A stretch of DNA of 64,000 nt from Acholeplasma equifetale ATCC 29724 (GCF_000687735.1 NZ_JHXL01000002.1:1-64000); one strand, 5' to 3'; shown: positions 19,784 through 29,633, numbered from the stretch's first letter. Numbers and translations: made by a program. The notes: generated from the sequence alone by a model not told the origin.

Positions 19784-20053
19784 ATGATTGAACATCGCGA
19801 AAATCAATTTTATATCAAAGAGGGACAATTAATTGTTGCAAGATTAGATTATGAAGTAAAAAGCCATGTCATGTATCTGCATTCAGTATTTGTTGATCCT
19901 TCTTTAAGAGGACAAGGGATTGCCAGAAAATTAGTCGAAGAATCAATTAAGTTTGCTCAACAAATGAATTACAAAATCGTACCGATTTGCCCATATACAG
20001 TAGCCTACTTTAATGAACATAAAGAATTTGAAACCTTACTTAAAAAAGACTAA
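19784..20053 (+). CDS. Small GNAT-family N-acetyltransferase (YjdJ/COG2388 type)
   Basis: 89 residues from the ATG at 19784, which follows GGAAGTGG at a good distance. A GTG at 19775 would lie inside that site. The acetyl-CoA binding motif is V-D-P-S-L-R-G-Q-G-I-A-R-K-L-V, and the closing I-V-P-I-C-P-Y-T-x-x-Y-F is characteristic of the short stand-alone GNATs of this family. Substrate is unknown. A single-gene unit between two terminators; I do not see a convincing promoter. Confidence 0.85.
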   Translation: MIEHRENQFYIKEGQLIVARLDYEVKSHVMYLHSVFVDPSLRGQGIARKLVEESIKFAQQMNYKIVPICPYTVAYFNEHKEFETLLKKD

Positions 20054-20063
20054 AAATTAAAAT

Positions 20064-20092
20064 AAGCATATCCGTTGTTGATATGCTTTTTT
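20064..20092 (+). terminator. Terminator after the GNAT gene
   Basis: AAGCATATC (20064-20072) pairs with GATATGCTT (20080-20088), followed by T6. Confidence 0.9.
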
Positions 20093-20147
20093 AATGGATA
20101 GATAATTAAAATTCATGTGAAACTTATGTATTTTATTTACGAAATGA

Positions 20148-20176
20148 TTGACAAAAAGTATACAAAAATATATAAT
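20148..20176 (+). promoter_or_regulatory. Promoter of the str operon (rpsL-rpsG-fusA)
   Basis: Consensus -35 TTGACA (20148-20153), 17-bp spacer, consensus -10 TATAAT (20171-20176). Confidence 0.92.
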
Positions 20177-20219
20177 AAAGAAGGTTGAAAATAAATCATT
20201 TTATATTGATTTAATTAAC

Positions 20220-20270
20220 GGCTTTGTAAAGCCAAAAAGTAAAATATGAAACACCTGGTCGTGTGTTTCA
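20220..20270 (+). ncRNA. Structured rpsL leader, candidate ribosomal-protein binding site
   Basis: The roughly 105-nt leader holds a short hairpin GGCTT/AAGCC (20220-20233) and an 8-bp hairpin TGAAACAC (20247-20254) with GTGTTTCA (20263-20270), just before the AAGGAAG ribosome binding site. Neither has a T run, so they are not terminators. Translational control is inferred; I do not recognise a named family. Confidence 0.4.
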
Positions 20271-20285
20271 AGAAAGGAAGACAAA

Positions 20286-20717
20286 ATGCCTACAATCGCT
20301 CAACTTATTTCAAAACCACGCGAAGATAAACAATACAAAAGTAAATCTCCAGCGTTACAATATGGTTTTAACACTTTAAAGAAACAAGATTCTGATTACT
20401 CATCTCCACAAAAACGTGGGGTATGTACACGTGTCTCAACCATGACTCCTAAGAAACCTAACTCAGCATTACGTAAATATGCCCGTGTTAGATTATCAAA
20501 CGGAACAGAAGTTACAGCATACATTCCTGGAGAAGGACATTCATTACAAGAACACTCAGTTGTTTTAATTCGTGGTGGACGTGTTAAAGACTTACCAGGG
20601 GTTAGATACCATATCGTTCGTGGTGCATTAGACGCTACTGGTGTTGCTAACCGTAAACAAGCTCGTTCTAAATATGGTGCTAAACGTCCTAAGGCTGGAC
20701 AAGCAGCTAAGAAGTAA
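20286..20717 (+). CDS. rpsL: Ribosomal protein S12
   Basis: 143 residues. Carries the family signature [11 protein letters not shown] and the loop [13 protein letters not shown]. Both lysines whose change gives streptomycin resistance (K43 and K88 in E. coli numbering) are wild type. It acts in decoding-centre accuracy. First gene of the str operon; the start follows an AAGGAAG site. Confidence 0.97.
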   Translation: MPTIAQLISKPREDKQYKSKSPALQYGFNTLKKQDSDYSSPQKRGVCTRVSTMTPKKPNSALRKYARVRLSNGTEVTAYIPGEGHSLQEHSVVLIRGGRVKDLPGVRYHIVRGALDATGVANRKQARSKYGAKRPKAGQAAKK

Positions 20718-20780
20718 TAAATAATTCATTTAAATTTAAAATTTTTCGAATAATGATAAGAAAGGAAGAAGGTGAACAAT

Positions 20781-21251
20781 ATGCCACGTAAAGGACATGT
20801 CGTTAAACGTGATGTATTACCAGATCCTATTTATGGTTCTAAATTGATTACACGTGTTGTAAATACAATTATGGAAGATGGTAAAAAAGGAACTGCACAA
20901 AGCATCTTATATGGTGCATTAAATATTGTTAAAGAAGAAACTGGAAGAGAACCTTTAGATGTCTTTAACGAAGCAATGAACAACATTGCTCCAATCTTAG
21001 AAGTTAGAGCACGTCGTATTGGTGGTCAAAACTATCAAGTACCAGTTGAAGTTAGACCTGAAAGACGTCAAGCGTTAGCTTTAAGATGGTTAGTACAATA
21101 CTCTAGAGCTCGCCATGAAAAAACTATGGAAGAAAGATTAGCTAGAGAAATCATCGACGCATCACAAGGCCAAGGGGCTTCAGTGAAAAAGCGTGAAGAA
21201 ACCCACAGAATGGCTGAGGCGAATAAGGCTTTCGCTCATTATCGCTGGTAA
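20781..21251 (+). CDS. rpsG: Ribosomal protein S7
   Basis: 156 residues from the ATG at 20781, matching the Bacillus length and the universal M-P-R-K-G start. The in-frame GTG at 20772 lies within the AGAAGGTG binding site and is rejected. The rRNA-binding signature includes [19 protein letters not shown], and the C terminus is A-F-A-H-Y-R-W. It nucleates assembly of the 30S head and lies between rpsL and fusA as usual. Confidence 0.97.
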   Translation: MPRKGHVVKRDVLPDPIYGSKLITRVVNTIMEDGKKGTAQSILYGALNIVKEETGREPLDVFNEAMNNIAPILEVRARRIGGQNYQVPVEVRPERRQALALRWLVQYSRARHEKTMEERLAREIIDASQGQGASVKKREETHRMAEANKAFAHYRW

Positions 21252-21269
21252 TAGAAGGAGACAATTATT

Positions 21270-23342
21270 ATGCCACGTCAATATTCATTAGCAAAAACTC
21301 GTAATATCGGTATCATGGCTCACATCGATGCTGGTAAAACGACTACAACAGAACGTATTCTTTACCACACAGGTAAAATCCATAAGATGGGTGAAACACA
21401 CGATGGTGCTTCACAAATGGACTGGATGGAACAAGAACAAGAACGTGGAATCACCATTACATCTGCTGCTACAACTGCAGTATGGAAAGAACATCGCATC
21501 AACGTTATTGACACCCCAGGTCACGTTGACTTCACAGTAGAAGTTTCAAGATCATTAAGAGTCTTAGACGGTGCTGTAACAGTTATCGATGCTCAAGCCG
21601 GTGTTGAACCTCAAACAGAAACTGTTTGGAGACAAGCTACAGAATACAAAGTTCCAAGAATCGTATATGTTAATAAAATGGATAAAATTGGCGCAGATTT
21701 CAAAAATGCGATCAAGACTATCCATAACCGTTTAGGTGTTAAAGCAAATGCTATTCAAATGCCAATCGGTTCTGAAAATGATTTCAATGGTATCATCGAT
21801 TTAGTCACAATGGAAGCATTCCATTATGAAGGTGATGCAAATGAAACAACAAAGCAAATTCCAATTCCTGATTATTTACTAGATGATGCGAAAGCATTAA
21901 GAGCTGAATTAATCGAGGCAGTTGCTGAATTTGATGATGAGTTAATGATGACTTATCTCGAAGGAGAAGAAGTTTCAGTTGACTTATTAAAAAGAGCAAT
22001 TCGTAAAGGGGTATTAAGTGTTAACTTCTTCCCAGTACTTTGCGGATCATCATTTAAAAACAAAGGTGTTAAGAAAGTCTTAGATGCTGTTGTTGACTAC
22101 TTACCTTCACCACTTGATATCGAAGCTGTTATCGGTCACGATTCATATGGTAACGAAGTATTACGTCATGCTTCAGATGATGAACCATTCACAGCGTTAG
22201 CATTTAAGGTTGCTACTGACCCATTTGTTGGTAAGATTACATTCTTCCGTGTTTATTCAGGTAAAATTACTTCAGGTTCTTATGTATATAACTCAACTAA
22301 AGGTGAAAGAGAAAGACTCGGACGTATCTTACAAATGCATGCTAACCATCGTCAAGAAATTGATGAAGTGTATGCAGGAGACATCGCTGCAGCTGTTGGT
22401 TTAAAATTAACTACAACTGGTAATACTTTAGTATTAGAAGGCGATGACATTATTTTAGAATCAATGAACTTCCCTGACCCAGTTATCGAAGTTGCAGTTG
22501 AACCTAAGACAAAGAATGACCAAGATAAAATGAGCCAAGCTTTATCTAAACTTGCTGAAGAAGACCCAACATTTAGAACTTATACAAACAAAGAAACAGG
22601 ACAAACAATTATCGCTGGTATGGGTGAATTACACTTAGATATTATTGTTGACCGTATGAAACGCGAATTCAAGGTTGATGCAAACGTTGCTGAACCTCAA
22701 GTTTCTTACCGTGAAACAATTACAAAACCAGCTGAAATTGAAGCTAAGTTTGTTCGTCAATCTGGTGGACGTGGTCAATACGGTCACGTTGTTATCCAAT
22801 TCGAACCAAATCCAGGTAAAGGATTTGAATTTGTTGATAAGATCGTTGGTGGGGTTATTCCTCGTGAATACATTCCTTCAGTTCAAAAAGGTTTAGAAGA
22901 AGCATTAGAATCAGGGGTTTTAGCTGGATTCCCAATGGTTGACGTTAAAGCATCATTAGTATTCGGTTCATACCACGAAGTCGACTCATCAGAAATGGCG
23001 TTCAAAGTTGCCGCTTCTATGGCATTAAAAGAAACTAAGACTAAAGCAGAAGCTTGCATCTTAGAACCTATTATGGACGTTGAAGTTGTTACACCAAATG
23101 ATTATGTAGGTAATGTTATCGGTGATTTAACAAGCCGTCGTGGACGCTTAGAAAGTCAAGAAGGACGAGGAAATGCTATTGCAATCCGTGCATACGTTCC
23201 ATTATCAGAAATGTTTGGATATGCAACTGCTTTACGTTCAAACACTCAAGGACGCGCTACATTCATAATGCAATTCCATCATTATGAACGTGTTCCTAAG
23301 AGCATTCAAGAAGAAATTATGAAAAAACGTGGTTCAAACTAA
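21270..23342 (+). CDS. fusA: Elongation factor G
   Basis: 690 residues, full length. G domain with [10 protein letters not shown] (G1), R-G-I-T-I-T-S-A (G2), D-T-P-G-H-V-D-F (G3) and N-K-M-D-K (G4), then domains II-V. It drives ribosome translocation and, with RRF, recycling. An AAGGAG site lies 18 nt after rpsG. No clear terminator follows; tuf has its own promoter in the 90-nt gap. Confidence 0.98.
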   Translation: MPRQYSLAKTRNIGIMAHIDAGKTTTTERILYHTGKIHKMGETHDGASQMDWMEQEQERGITITSAATTAVWKEHRINVIDTPGHVDFTVEVSRSLRVLDGAVTVIDAQAGVEPQTETVWRQATEYKVPRIVYVNKMDKIGADFKNAIKTIHNRLGVKANAIQMPIGSENDFNGIIDLVTMEAFHYEGDANETTKQIPIPDYLLDDAKALRAELIEAVAEFDDELMMTYLEGEEVSVDLLKRAIRKGVLSVNFFPVLCGSSFKNKGVKKVLDAVVDYLPSPLDIEAVIGHDSYGNEVLRHASDDEPFTALAFKVATDPFVGKITFFRVYSGKITSGSYVYNSTKGERERLGRILQMHANHRQEIDEVYAGDIAAAVGLKLTTTGNTLVLEGDDIILESMNFPDPVIEVAVEPKTKNDQDKMSQALSKLAEEDPTFRTYTNKETGQTIIAGMGELHLDIIVDRMKREFKVDANVAEPQVSYRETITKPAEIEAKFVRQSGGRGQYGHVVIQFEPNPGKGFEFVDKIVGGVIPREYIPSVQKGLEEALESGVLAGFPMVDVKASLVFGSYHEVDSSEMAFKVAASMALKETKTKAEACILEPIMDVEVVTPNDYVGNVIGDLTSRRGRLESQEGRGNAIAIRAYVPLSEMFGYATALRSNTQGRATFIMQFHHYERVPKSIQEEIMKKRGSN

Positions 23343-23347
23343 TCCAC

Positions 23348-23376
23348 TTAACAAAAAATTAGTAATATGATAAAAT
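23348..23376 (+). promoter_or_regulatory. Separate promoter for tuf
   Basis: -35 TTAACA (23348-23353), 17-bp spacer, extended -10 TGATAAAAT (TAAAAT at 23371-23376). It lies directly after the fusA stop and would let tuf exceed the rest of the operon. Confidence 0.75.
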
Positions 23377-23432
23377 AATAGTTGTTAAAATATTATTATT
23401 TCCAATAATTAATATAGGAGGAATTTTGCGTC

Positions 23433-24617
23433 ATGGCAAAACAAAAATTCGTTAGAACTAAACCACACGTTAACGTTGGTACAATCGGACACGTTGACCA
23501 TGGTAAAACAACATTAACTGCTGCTATTACAAATGTATTAGCTAGCGAAGGATTAGCAGAAAAGAGAGATTACAATCAAATCGATGCTGCTCCAGAAGAA
23601 AAAGAACGTGGTATTACAATCAACGCTTCACACGTTGAATATGAAACACTAAACAGACACTACGCACACGTAGACTGCCCAGGCCACGCTGACTATGTTA
23701 AAAACATGATCACTGGTGCTGCTCAAATGGACGGAGCTATCTTAGTAGTTTCTGCTGCAGATGGTCCAATGCCACAAACTCGTGAACACATCTTATTATC
23801 ACGCCAAGTTGGTGTTCCTAAGTTAGTCGTATTCTTAAACAAAGCTGACTTAGTAGGCGATGATGAATTATTAGATTTAGTTGAAATGGAAGTTCGTGAA
23901 TTATTATCAGAATATGACTTCCCAGGAGATGAAATTCCTGTTATCCGCGGTTCAGCTTTAGGAGCATTAAACGGTGAACCACAATGGGTAGAAAAAATCA
24001 AAGAATTAATGGCTGCTGTTGACTCATATATCGACACTCCAGTTCGTGCTGTTGACAAACCATTCTTAATGCCAGTTGAAGACGTATTCACAATTACAGG
24101 TCGTGGTACAGTTGCTACTGGACGTGTTGACCGTGGTGTAATCAAAGTTGGTGACCAAGTTGAAATCGTTGGTTTAAAAGACACTCTTACAACAACTGTA
24201 ACTGGTGTTGAAATGTTCAGAAAATTATTAGACCAAGCTGAAGCTGGTGACAACATTGGTACATTATTACGTGGTATCGATCGTAAAGATATCGAACGTG
24301 GACAAGTATTAGCTAAACCTGGTACTGTTAAACCACATTCAAAATTCACTGCTCAAATCTACGTATTAAGTAAAGAAGAAGGTGGACGTCATACTGCGTT
24401 CTTCTCAAACTACCGCCCACAATTCTATTTCCGTACTACTGACATCACTGGTGTTATTACATTAGCTGAAGGTACAGAAATGGTTATGCCTGGCGACAAC
24501 GCTGAAATTTCAGTTGAATTAATTCACCCAATCGCATTAGAAGAAGGTACTAAATTCTCTATCCGCGAAGGTGGAAGAACAGTTGCATCTGGTTCAGTTG
24601 TTAAAATCGTTGAATAA
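23433..24617 (+). CDS. tuf: Elongation factor Tu
   Basis: 394 residues, canonical length. G-H-V-D-H-G-K-T-T (G1), R-G-I-T-I-N (G2), D-C-P-G-H-A-D-Y (G3), N-K-A-D-L (G4; the usual NKCD has Ala here), and domains II-III ending in V-x-K-I-V-E. It delivers aminoacyl-tRNA to the ribosome. A strong AGGAGG site precedes the start. Codon choice is biased to highly expressed codons, which produces a long meaningless shadow frame on the other strand. Confidence 0.98.
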   Translation: MAKQKFVRTKPHVNVGTIGHVDHGKTTLTAAITNVLASEGLAEKRDYNQIDAAPEEKERGITINASHVEYETLNRHYAHVDCPGHADYVKNMITGAAQMDGAILVVSAADGPMPQTREHILLSRQVGVPKLVVFLNKADLVGDDELLDLVEMEVRELLSEYDFPGDEIPVIRGSALGALNGEPQWVEKIKELMAAVDSYIDTPVRAVDKPFLMPVEDVFTITGRGTVATGRVDRGVIKVGDQVEIVGLKDTLTTTVTGVEMFRKLLDQAEAGDNIGTLLRGIDRKDIERGQVLAKPGTVKPHSKFTAQIYVLSKEEGGRHTAFFSNYRPQFYFRTTDITGVITLAEGTEMVMPGDNAEISVELIHPIALEEGTKFSIREGGRTVASGSVVKIVE

Positions 24618-24625
24618 TTAAATTA

Positions 24626-24671
24626 AAAAGTCTATAGGATCCTGAAATATTGGATTCGTAGACTTTTTTTA
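24626..24671 (+). terminator. Terminator after tuf
   Basis: A long stem: AAAAGTCTA (24626-24634) with TAGACTTTT (24659-24667), extended inward by GGATCC/GGATTC, and followed by a T run. Confidence 0.9.
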
Positions 24672-24716
24672 ATTTTTTGAATTAAAAACTTAAAGTATTT
24701 AAAAAAGTAAAACGCT

Positions 24717-24730
24717 TACATTTTTTAATA
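24717..24730. promoter_or_regulatory. cre-like inverted repeat upstream of the nucleoside transporter
   Basis: GTAAAACGCTTACA has GTAA/TTAC half-sites around a central CG. It agrees with the cre (CcpA) consensus TGWAANCGNTNWCA at all but the first two positions. It lies just upstream of the -35, so a LacI/CcpA-type regulator could act here. Confidence 0.35.
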
Positions 24731-24738
24731 GATTTTAA

Positions 24739-24767
24739 TTGTAAAAAAAGTTTCGATGTGTTATATT
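24739..24767 (+). promoter_or_regulatory. Promoter of the nucleoside transporter operon
   Basis: -35 TTGTAA (24739-24744), 17-bp spacer, extended -10 TGTTATATT (TATATT at 24762-24767). Confidence 0.7.
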
Positions 24768-24810
24768 AAAAATAAAGATTGAATCAAAAAAATAAAAAGG
24801 AGAAAGACAA

Positions 24811-25917
24811 ATGAAAAGAGTTTTAGCATTATTGTTTACAATAGTTTTTTCTGTTTTGCTTGTAGCATGTGATTCAGTAACATATGAAATCGCTATGATC
24901 ACTGATACAGGAGATATTGATGACGGGTCCTTCAACCAAGGAACTTGGGAAGGTATCAAACGTTACGCTGAAGAAAAGGGTAAAAGTTATCAATATTACA
25001 AACCAGCTGGTGAATCAGATGAACAATATCTAGCTGCAATTGATTTAGCAGTATCTGGTGGAGCTAAGATTGTTATTACTCCAGGTTTCTATTTTGAAAG
25101 ACCAGTTTATGAAGCTCAAATTAAATATCCTGATGTGAAGTTTGTTTTAATCGATGGTGAGCCTAGAAATGCAGATGGCGATTCAGATATTAAATCTAAC
25201 ACATTAGCAGTTTACTTCCAAGAAGAACAAGCTGCATTCATCGCTGCATACGCAACTTATCGTGATGGTAAGAAAAACTTAGGTTACATGGGTGGTATCG
25301 CTGTTCCAGCAGTTCAAAGATTTGGAATTGGTTGGGTAGCAGGTGCTTATTATGCTGCTAAAGAAGCTGGCGATACTAGTTATAAATTCAATCCAACATA
25401 TTATACATATTTAGGTACTTTTGGTCCAAGTGATACTTATAAGACTCAAGCAGGTGCTTGGTATGATGCAGGTGTTGAAGCTATTCATGCTGCTGCAGGT
25501 GGAGCTGGTTTATCAGTTATGGCTGCTGCAGGCGATAGACAAAACAAATATGTTATCGGTGTTGACTCAGACCAACGTGATGCTTCTAGCACAGTTTTAA
25601 CTTCAGCAGTTGAAGGTGTTGGTGAAGCTGCTTATGAAGCTTTAGATGCATTCTTCAATGATAAATTCGAAGGTGGAAAATCAATCACTTTAGGTGTTAA
25701 AGAAAATGCAGCAGGTATCCCAGCACTTGAACGTGGACGTTTCGCTTCATTTACTAAAGCATTACATGATGCATTAGTCGCTAAGATTAAGACTGATGAA
25801 ATCGTTGTTCCTGCTACAGCAGATGACTTAGTTGAATTTATTGCTGAGTTAGGATTTACATTAACTGAACAAGAAGTTAATGCGCTTAAGACTGCTATCG
25901 CAGGTGGCGGACAATAA
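24811..25917 (+). CDS. nupN: BMP-family nucleoside-binding lipoprotein
   Basis: 368 residues. Signal peptide with lipobox L-V-A-C (Cys20), then the Bmp/TmpC periplasmic-binding fold: D-x-G-D-I-D-D-G-S-F-N-Q near residue 33 is the conserved nucleoside-site motif, and V-I-G-V-D-S-D-Q-R-D closes the second lobe. It captures purine nucleosides at the membrane surface for the ABC transporter encoded downstream. A Glu/Leu-rich tail of about 45 residues and a final G-G-G-Q follow the usual domain. The start has an AAGGAGAAAG site. The gap to the ATPase gene holds an RNA structure that probably lowers or regulates downstream translation. Confidence 0.92.
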   Translation: MKRVLALLFTIVFSVLLVACDSVTYEIAMITDTGDIDDGSFNQGTWEGIKRYAEEKGKSYQYYKPAGESDEQYLAAIDLAVSGGAKIVITPGFYFERPVYEAQIKYPDVKFVLIDGEPRNADGDSDIKSNTLAVYFQEEQAAFIAAYATYRDGKKNLGYMGGIAVPAVQRFGIGWVAGAYYAAKEAGDTSYKFNPTYYTYLGTFGPSDTYKTQAGAWYDAGVEAIHAAAGGAGLSVMAAAGDRQNKYVIGVDSDQRDASSTVLTSAVEGVGEAAYEALDAFFNDKFEGGKSITLGVKENAAGIPALERGRFASFTKALHDALVAKIKTDEIVVPATADDLVEFIAELGFTLTEQEVNALKTAIAGGGQ

Positions 25918-25951
25918 AATAATTGACATAAACAATTAAAAAATGAGGTGT

Positions 25952-25993
25952 GGGGGAGCAATTGTTTTGTTCCCCCTACTTTTAATGGGGGAA
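25952..25993 (+). promoter_or_regulatory. Three-part mRNA element that can sequester the nupO ribosome binding site
   Basis: Segment 1 GGGGGAGCAA (25952-25961) pairs with segment 2 TTGTTCCCCC (25967-25976) over 10 positions including one G-T. Segment 2 TTCCCCC (25970-25976) can instead pair with segment 3 GGGGGAA (25987-25993), which contains the nupO ribosome binding site. The two hairpins exclude each other. Confidence 0.6.
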
Positions 25994-25999
25994 TTCATA

Positions 26000-27508
26000 A
26001 TGATAGAAATGCGTAATATCACCAAGCGTTTTGGTAGTTTAGTTGCGAATGATCATATATCATTTAAAGCCCTACCAGGTGAGATACATGCTTTACTTGG
26101 TGAAAACGGAGCAGGGAAAACCACATTAATGTCAATTTTATTTGGTTTGTATGAACCAGATGAAGGTGAAATATTAATCAATGGTGAAGTCGTAAAGATT
26201 AAAGACCCTAATGATGCAACAAAATATAATATTGGTATGGTGCATCAACACTTCAAACTTGTTGAAGTGTTTACAGTTTTAGATAATATTATTTTAGGTT
26301 TAGAAGATTTAAAATATGGATTCATAACAAAAGATAAAGCACGTCAAAAAATTACTGAAATTATGAATCAATATAATTTACATGTAGATTTAGATGAGTA
26401 TGTTAAAAATTTAACTGTTGGTGAACAACAAAAAGTTGAAATTTTGAAGATGTTATATCGTAATAGTGATATTTTAATCTTTGATGAACCGACTGCAGTT
26501 TTAACACCTCAAGAAATTGATGAATTAATTGAAATCATGAAGGGTTTTGCAAAAGAAGGTAAAACCGTTATTTTAATCACGCATAAACTTGAAGAAATTA
26601 AGCGTGCAGCTAATAAATGTACAATATTAAGACGTGGTAAAGTCATTGATACTGTAGATGTTAAGAGCGTTACAAAAAATCAATTAGCTGAAATGATGGT
26701 GGGGCGTGTATTAAATCAAAAATATGAATTTAATGAATACCAACCAAAAGAAAAAGTGTTATCTCTTAAAAATATAACACTTAACGGAAAAAGTAAAGAT
26801 ATACTAAAAGATATTTCATTTGATGTACATAAAGGAGAAATACTTGGTATTGCTGGTATCGACGGTAATGGACAAACAGAGTTAGTTCAAGTTATTACAG
26901 GTATGATGCGTCATACATCAGGCGAGATCATTTTAAATGGAGTAGATATATCTTATACATCAATTAGAAGACGAATCATGTCAGGTATATCACATATTCC
27001 TGAAGATAGACAAAAACATGGTTTAGTATTAGATTTTAATTTAGCGTATAATTTAGTACTTCAAGAATATCACACAGATAAATTCCAAAAATATTCCATA
27101 TTAAATCACAATTTAATTAATGAATACGCGAAAGATTTAGTACAAAAATATGATATTAGAAGTGCGGCAGGAATTAATTCGTCTGCTCGAAGCATGAGCG
27201 GTGGTAACCAACAAAAAGCTATTATTGCAAGAGAAATTGAAAAGCCACACGATCTTTTAATTGCATTCCAACCTACAAGAGGTTTAGACGTTGGCGCAAT
27301 TAACAATATTCACCAGCAAATGATTAAAGAGCGTAATAACGATAAAGCAGTATTACTTGTTTCATTTGAATTAGAAGAAATATTCAGTTTATCTGATAGA
27401 ATACTTGTCATATTTGAAGGACAAATTGTTGGTGAATTTTTAAGAGGTCAAGTGGATGAAGAAACAATCGGTCTTTATATGTCTGGCACTAGAAAAGAGG
27501 TTGAATAA
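26000..27508 (+). CDS. nupO: Nucleoside ABC transporter, duplicated ATP-binding protein
   Basis: 502 residues from the ATG at 26000, which follows GGGGGA at 7 nt. An upstream GTG frame start at 25943 lacks support. Two fused NBDs. The first has G-E-N-G-A-G-K-T-T (Walker A), L-T-V-G-E-Q-Q (signature) and L-I-F-D-E-P-T-A (Walker B). The second is degenerate: G-I-D-G-N-G-Q-T-E in place of Walker A, S-M-S-G-G-N-Q-Q as signature, and A-F-Q-P-T-R-G-L-D where D-E-P would be expected. This is the usual form in sugar and nucleoside (BMP) importers, such as Bacillus NupO and Lactococcus NupA. Confidence 0.92.
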   Translation: MIEMRNITKRFGSLVANDHISFKALPGEIHALLGENGAGKTTLMSILFGLYEPDEGEILINGEVVKIKDPNDATKYNIGMVHQHFKLVEVFTVLDNIILGLEDLKYGFITKDKARQKITEIMNQYNLHVDLDEYVKNLTVGEQQKVEILKMLYRNSDILIFDEPTAVLTPQEIDELIEIMKGFAKEGKTVILITHKLEEIKRAANKCTILRRGKVIDTVDVKSVTKNQLAEMMVGRVLNQKYEFNEYQPKEKVLSLKNITLNGKSKDILKDISFDVHKGEILGIAGIDGNGQTELVQVITGMMRHTSGEIILNGVDISYTSIRRRIMSGISHIPEDRQKHGLVLDFNLAYNLVLQEYHTDKFQKYSILNHNLINEYAKDLVQKYDIRSAAGINSSARSMSGGNQQKAIIAREIEKPHDLLIAFQPTRGLDVGAINNIHQQMIKERNNDKAVLLVSFELEEIFSLSDRILVIFEGQIVGEFLRGQVDEETIGLYMSGTRKEVE

Positions 27509-27510
27509 TC

Positions 27511-28635
27511 ATGCAAAAAGTTCTTAATGGATTAACTCAATTTTGGAATCTAATTAAAAATTTACCTAAAAAATTTCCTCGATTCATGGCTAGTGTCTAT
27601 TCAGTACTTATTGGTATATTGATTGGATTTATCGTAATGCTCATATTTAATCCTCAAGGTGCATTTCCTGGATTAATTAAAATGTTTGCAGGTGGGCTTA
27701 CGATTGGTAATAAAGGTATTGGTGATATGTTACTTCAAGCAGCACCAATTATTCTTACAGGTACTGCTTTAGTTATTACATTCAAATCAGGATTATTTAA
27801 TATTGGTGCATCAGGTCAAATGATTGTAGGAGCGTATGTTGCAACATACATTGGTGTATTATGGCACTTACCTTCTGGACTACATTGGATTGTTGCTTTA
27901 ATACTGGGTACATTAGCTGGAGCAGTTTGGGGTGCAATACCAGGATTACTTAAAGCATTCCGTAATGTGAACGAAGTCGTATCAAGTATTATGTTGAACT
28001 ATATTGGTATGTTCTTAGTGATTTATTTAGTTAAAACAAATATTTATAATGCATCATATGCAAAATCACAAGATATTTTACAAACAGCAGAACTACCGTT
28101 ATTAAGTTTTTTATTTGGATCATCTAAAGCCAATATTGGTATATTTATTGCAATATTTGTAGCAATCATTATTCACTTTATTTTCAAATATACAGTACTT
28201 GGTTATGAATTAAAAGCAACTGGTTTTAATCCTGAAGCTAGTAGATATGTTGGAATGAATTCAAAACGTAATATTGTTGTTTCATTTATATTATCTGGTA
28301 GTTTAGCAGGATTAGCTGGCGCTATTCAATTCTTAGTTGTTGGAACAAACCTCGGTATTACACATACATTATTACCTGGAGGATTTGATGGAATATCGGT
28401 TGCTTTATTAGGCCAATTAGAGCCAATTGGAGCTGTTATTGCAGGAATATTCTTAAGTCATATTCGATTGGGTGGTTTCTATATGCAAGTCCATGGATTT
28501 CCACCTCAAATTATTGAAATTATTGTAGCAATCATTGTTTATACAACATCGATTAGTGCAGGTATTTCATTATACTTAAGAAGAAGAAAAGCAAAAAAAC
28601 AAATCAATCAACAAAAGGTAGGTGATGGTGAATGA
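27511..28635 (+). CDS. nupP: Nucleoside ABC transporter permease 1
   Basis: 374 residues with about eight to ten membrane segments and the BPD_transp_2 pattern. G-L-F-N-I-G-A-S-G-Q-M near residue 95 and the E-L-K-A-T-G-F-N-P-E-A-S-R-Y-G-like coupling-helix motif (about residue 232) contact the ATPase. A basic tail (R-R-R-K-A-K-K) faces the cytoplasm. It begins 2 nt after nupO and overlaps nupQ by 4 nt (ATGA), implying coupled translation. Confidence 0.9.
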   Translation: MQKVLNGLTQFWNLIKNLPKKFPRFMASVYSVLIGILIGFIVMLIFNPQGAFPGLIKMFAGGLTIGNKGIGDMLLQAAPIILTGTALVITFKSGLFNIGASGQMIVGAYVATYIGVLWHLPSGLHWIVALILGTLAGAVWGAIPGLLKAFRNVNEVVSSIMLNYIGMFLVIYLVKTNIYNASYAKSQDILQTAELPLLSFLFGSSKANIGIFIAIFVAIIIHFIFKYTVLGYELKATGFNPEASRYVGMNSKRNIVVSFILSGSLAGLAGAIQFLVVGTNLGITHTLLPGGFDGISVALLGQLEPIGAVIAGIFLSHIRLGGFYMQVHGFPPQIIEIIVAIIVYTTSISAGISLYLRRRKAKKQINQQKVGDGE

Positions 28636-29591
28636 ATATCGTCATAACCTTATTACAATATACATTTATTAGTTTCATTCCTATTTTAATTGTTGCACTT
28701 GGTGGTTTAATGAGTGAGAAATCGGGTGTTACAAACATTGCATTAGAAGGTATCATGTTAATGGGTGCTTTCATTGGTATATGGATGATTAAAATCCTAC
28801 AAGAAACAACTGGATTAAATCCTCAATTAATTTACTTAATTGGAATGATTGTTGGTGGTGTTGTTGGATTAATCTTTTCAGCAATTCATGCGTTTGCATC
28901 TATCCATATGAATGCCGATCAAACAATTTCTGCAACGGCTTTAAACCTTTTTGCACCAGCATTTGCAATATTTACAGCACGTTCAATTATGGGTGGTCAG
29001 CAAGTTAAATTTACAGGTAATTTTCTAATTCAAAAAGTACCTCTATTAGGTGATATACCATTTATTGGTGATATTTTATTCCAAAAAACATATTTAAGTT
29101 TTTACTTAGGATTATTAATATTCGTTATTGTATTAGTCTTAATGTATAAGACAAGATTAGGTTTAAGAATTCGTGCTGTTGGAGAAAACCCACATGCAGC
29201 ACAATCCTTAGGTATTCACGTTAAACGCATTCGTTATTTTAGCGTTTTATCAAGTGGATTTTTAGCTGGTTTAGGTGGGGTTGTCTTTGTTGCAACAACA
29301 TCAGAAGGGTTTGATGCAACAGTAGCGGGACTAGGTTTCTTATCGATTGCTGTATTAATTTTTGGCAACTGGAAACCACAAACTATTATCTTTGCAGCAT
29401 TGTTCTTTGGATTCTTTAGAACATTCGTAAATGCAACAGCAGTTATTCCTTGGTTAGCAGATGCTAAAGTTCCCGATGAATTTTTCCAAATGTTACCTTA
29501 TATTGTGACATTGGTTGCATTAGCATTTACATCAAAACGATCTTTAGCACCAAAAGCTATTGGACAACCATTTGATCAGGGTCAACGTTAA
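28632..29591 (+). CDS. nupQ: Nucleoside ABC transporter permease 2
   Basis: 319 residues, the smaller permease partner. It has the paralogous motifs G-V-T-N-I-A-L-E-G-I-M-L-M-G (about residue 31) and the coupling motif R-I-R-A-V-G-E-N-P-H-A-A-Q-S-L-G-I (about residue 180). Together with NupP it forms the membrane channel of the importer. Ends at a strong terminator. No nucleoside-cleaving enzyme is encoded in this operon; upp lies elsewhere at 46 kb. Confidence 0.9.
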   Translation: MNIVITLLQYTFISFIPILIVALGGLMSEKSGVTNIALEGIMLMGAFIGIWMIKILQETTGLNPQLIYLIGMIVGGVVGLIFSAIHAFASIHMNADQTISATALNLFAPAFAIFTARSIMGGQQVKFTGNFLIQKVPLLGDIPFIGDILFQKTYLSFYLGLLIFVIVLVLMYKTRLGLRIRAVGENPHAAQSLGIHVKRIRYFSVLSSGFLAGLGGVVFVATTSEGFDATVAGLGFLSIAVLIFGNWKPQTIIFAALFFGFFRTFVNATAVIPWLADAKVPDEFFQMLPYIVTLVALAFTSKRSLAPKAIGQPFDQGQR

Positions 29592-29598
29592 TTTATCA

Positions 29599-29632
29599 AA
29601 ACTCCCATATATATAATAATGGGAGTTTTTTT
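29599..29632 (+). terminator. Terminator of the nucleoside transporter operon
   Basis: A perfect 10-bp stem AAACTCCCAT (29599-29608) with ATGGGAGTTT (29619-29628), ending in T7. The next promoter starts immediately after it. Confidence 0.93.
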
Positions 29633-29633
29633 A

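Noticed and set aside
23723-24349. A 208-codon open frame on the minus strand opposite tuf
   Set aside because: It is a shadow of the strongly biased codon use of tuf; no ribosome binding site, and composition unlike a protein gene.
24672-24810. A purine riboswitch upstream of the nucleoside transporter
   Set aside because: The conserved TATA...three-way-junction loops are not present; only a promoter and a cre-like repeat are visible.
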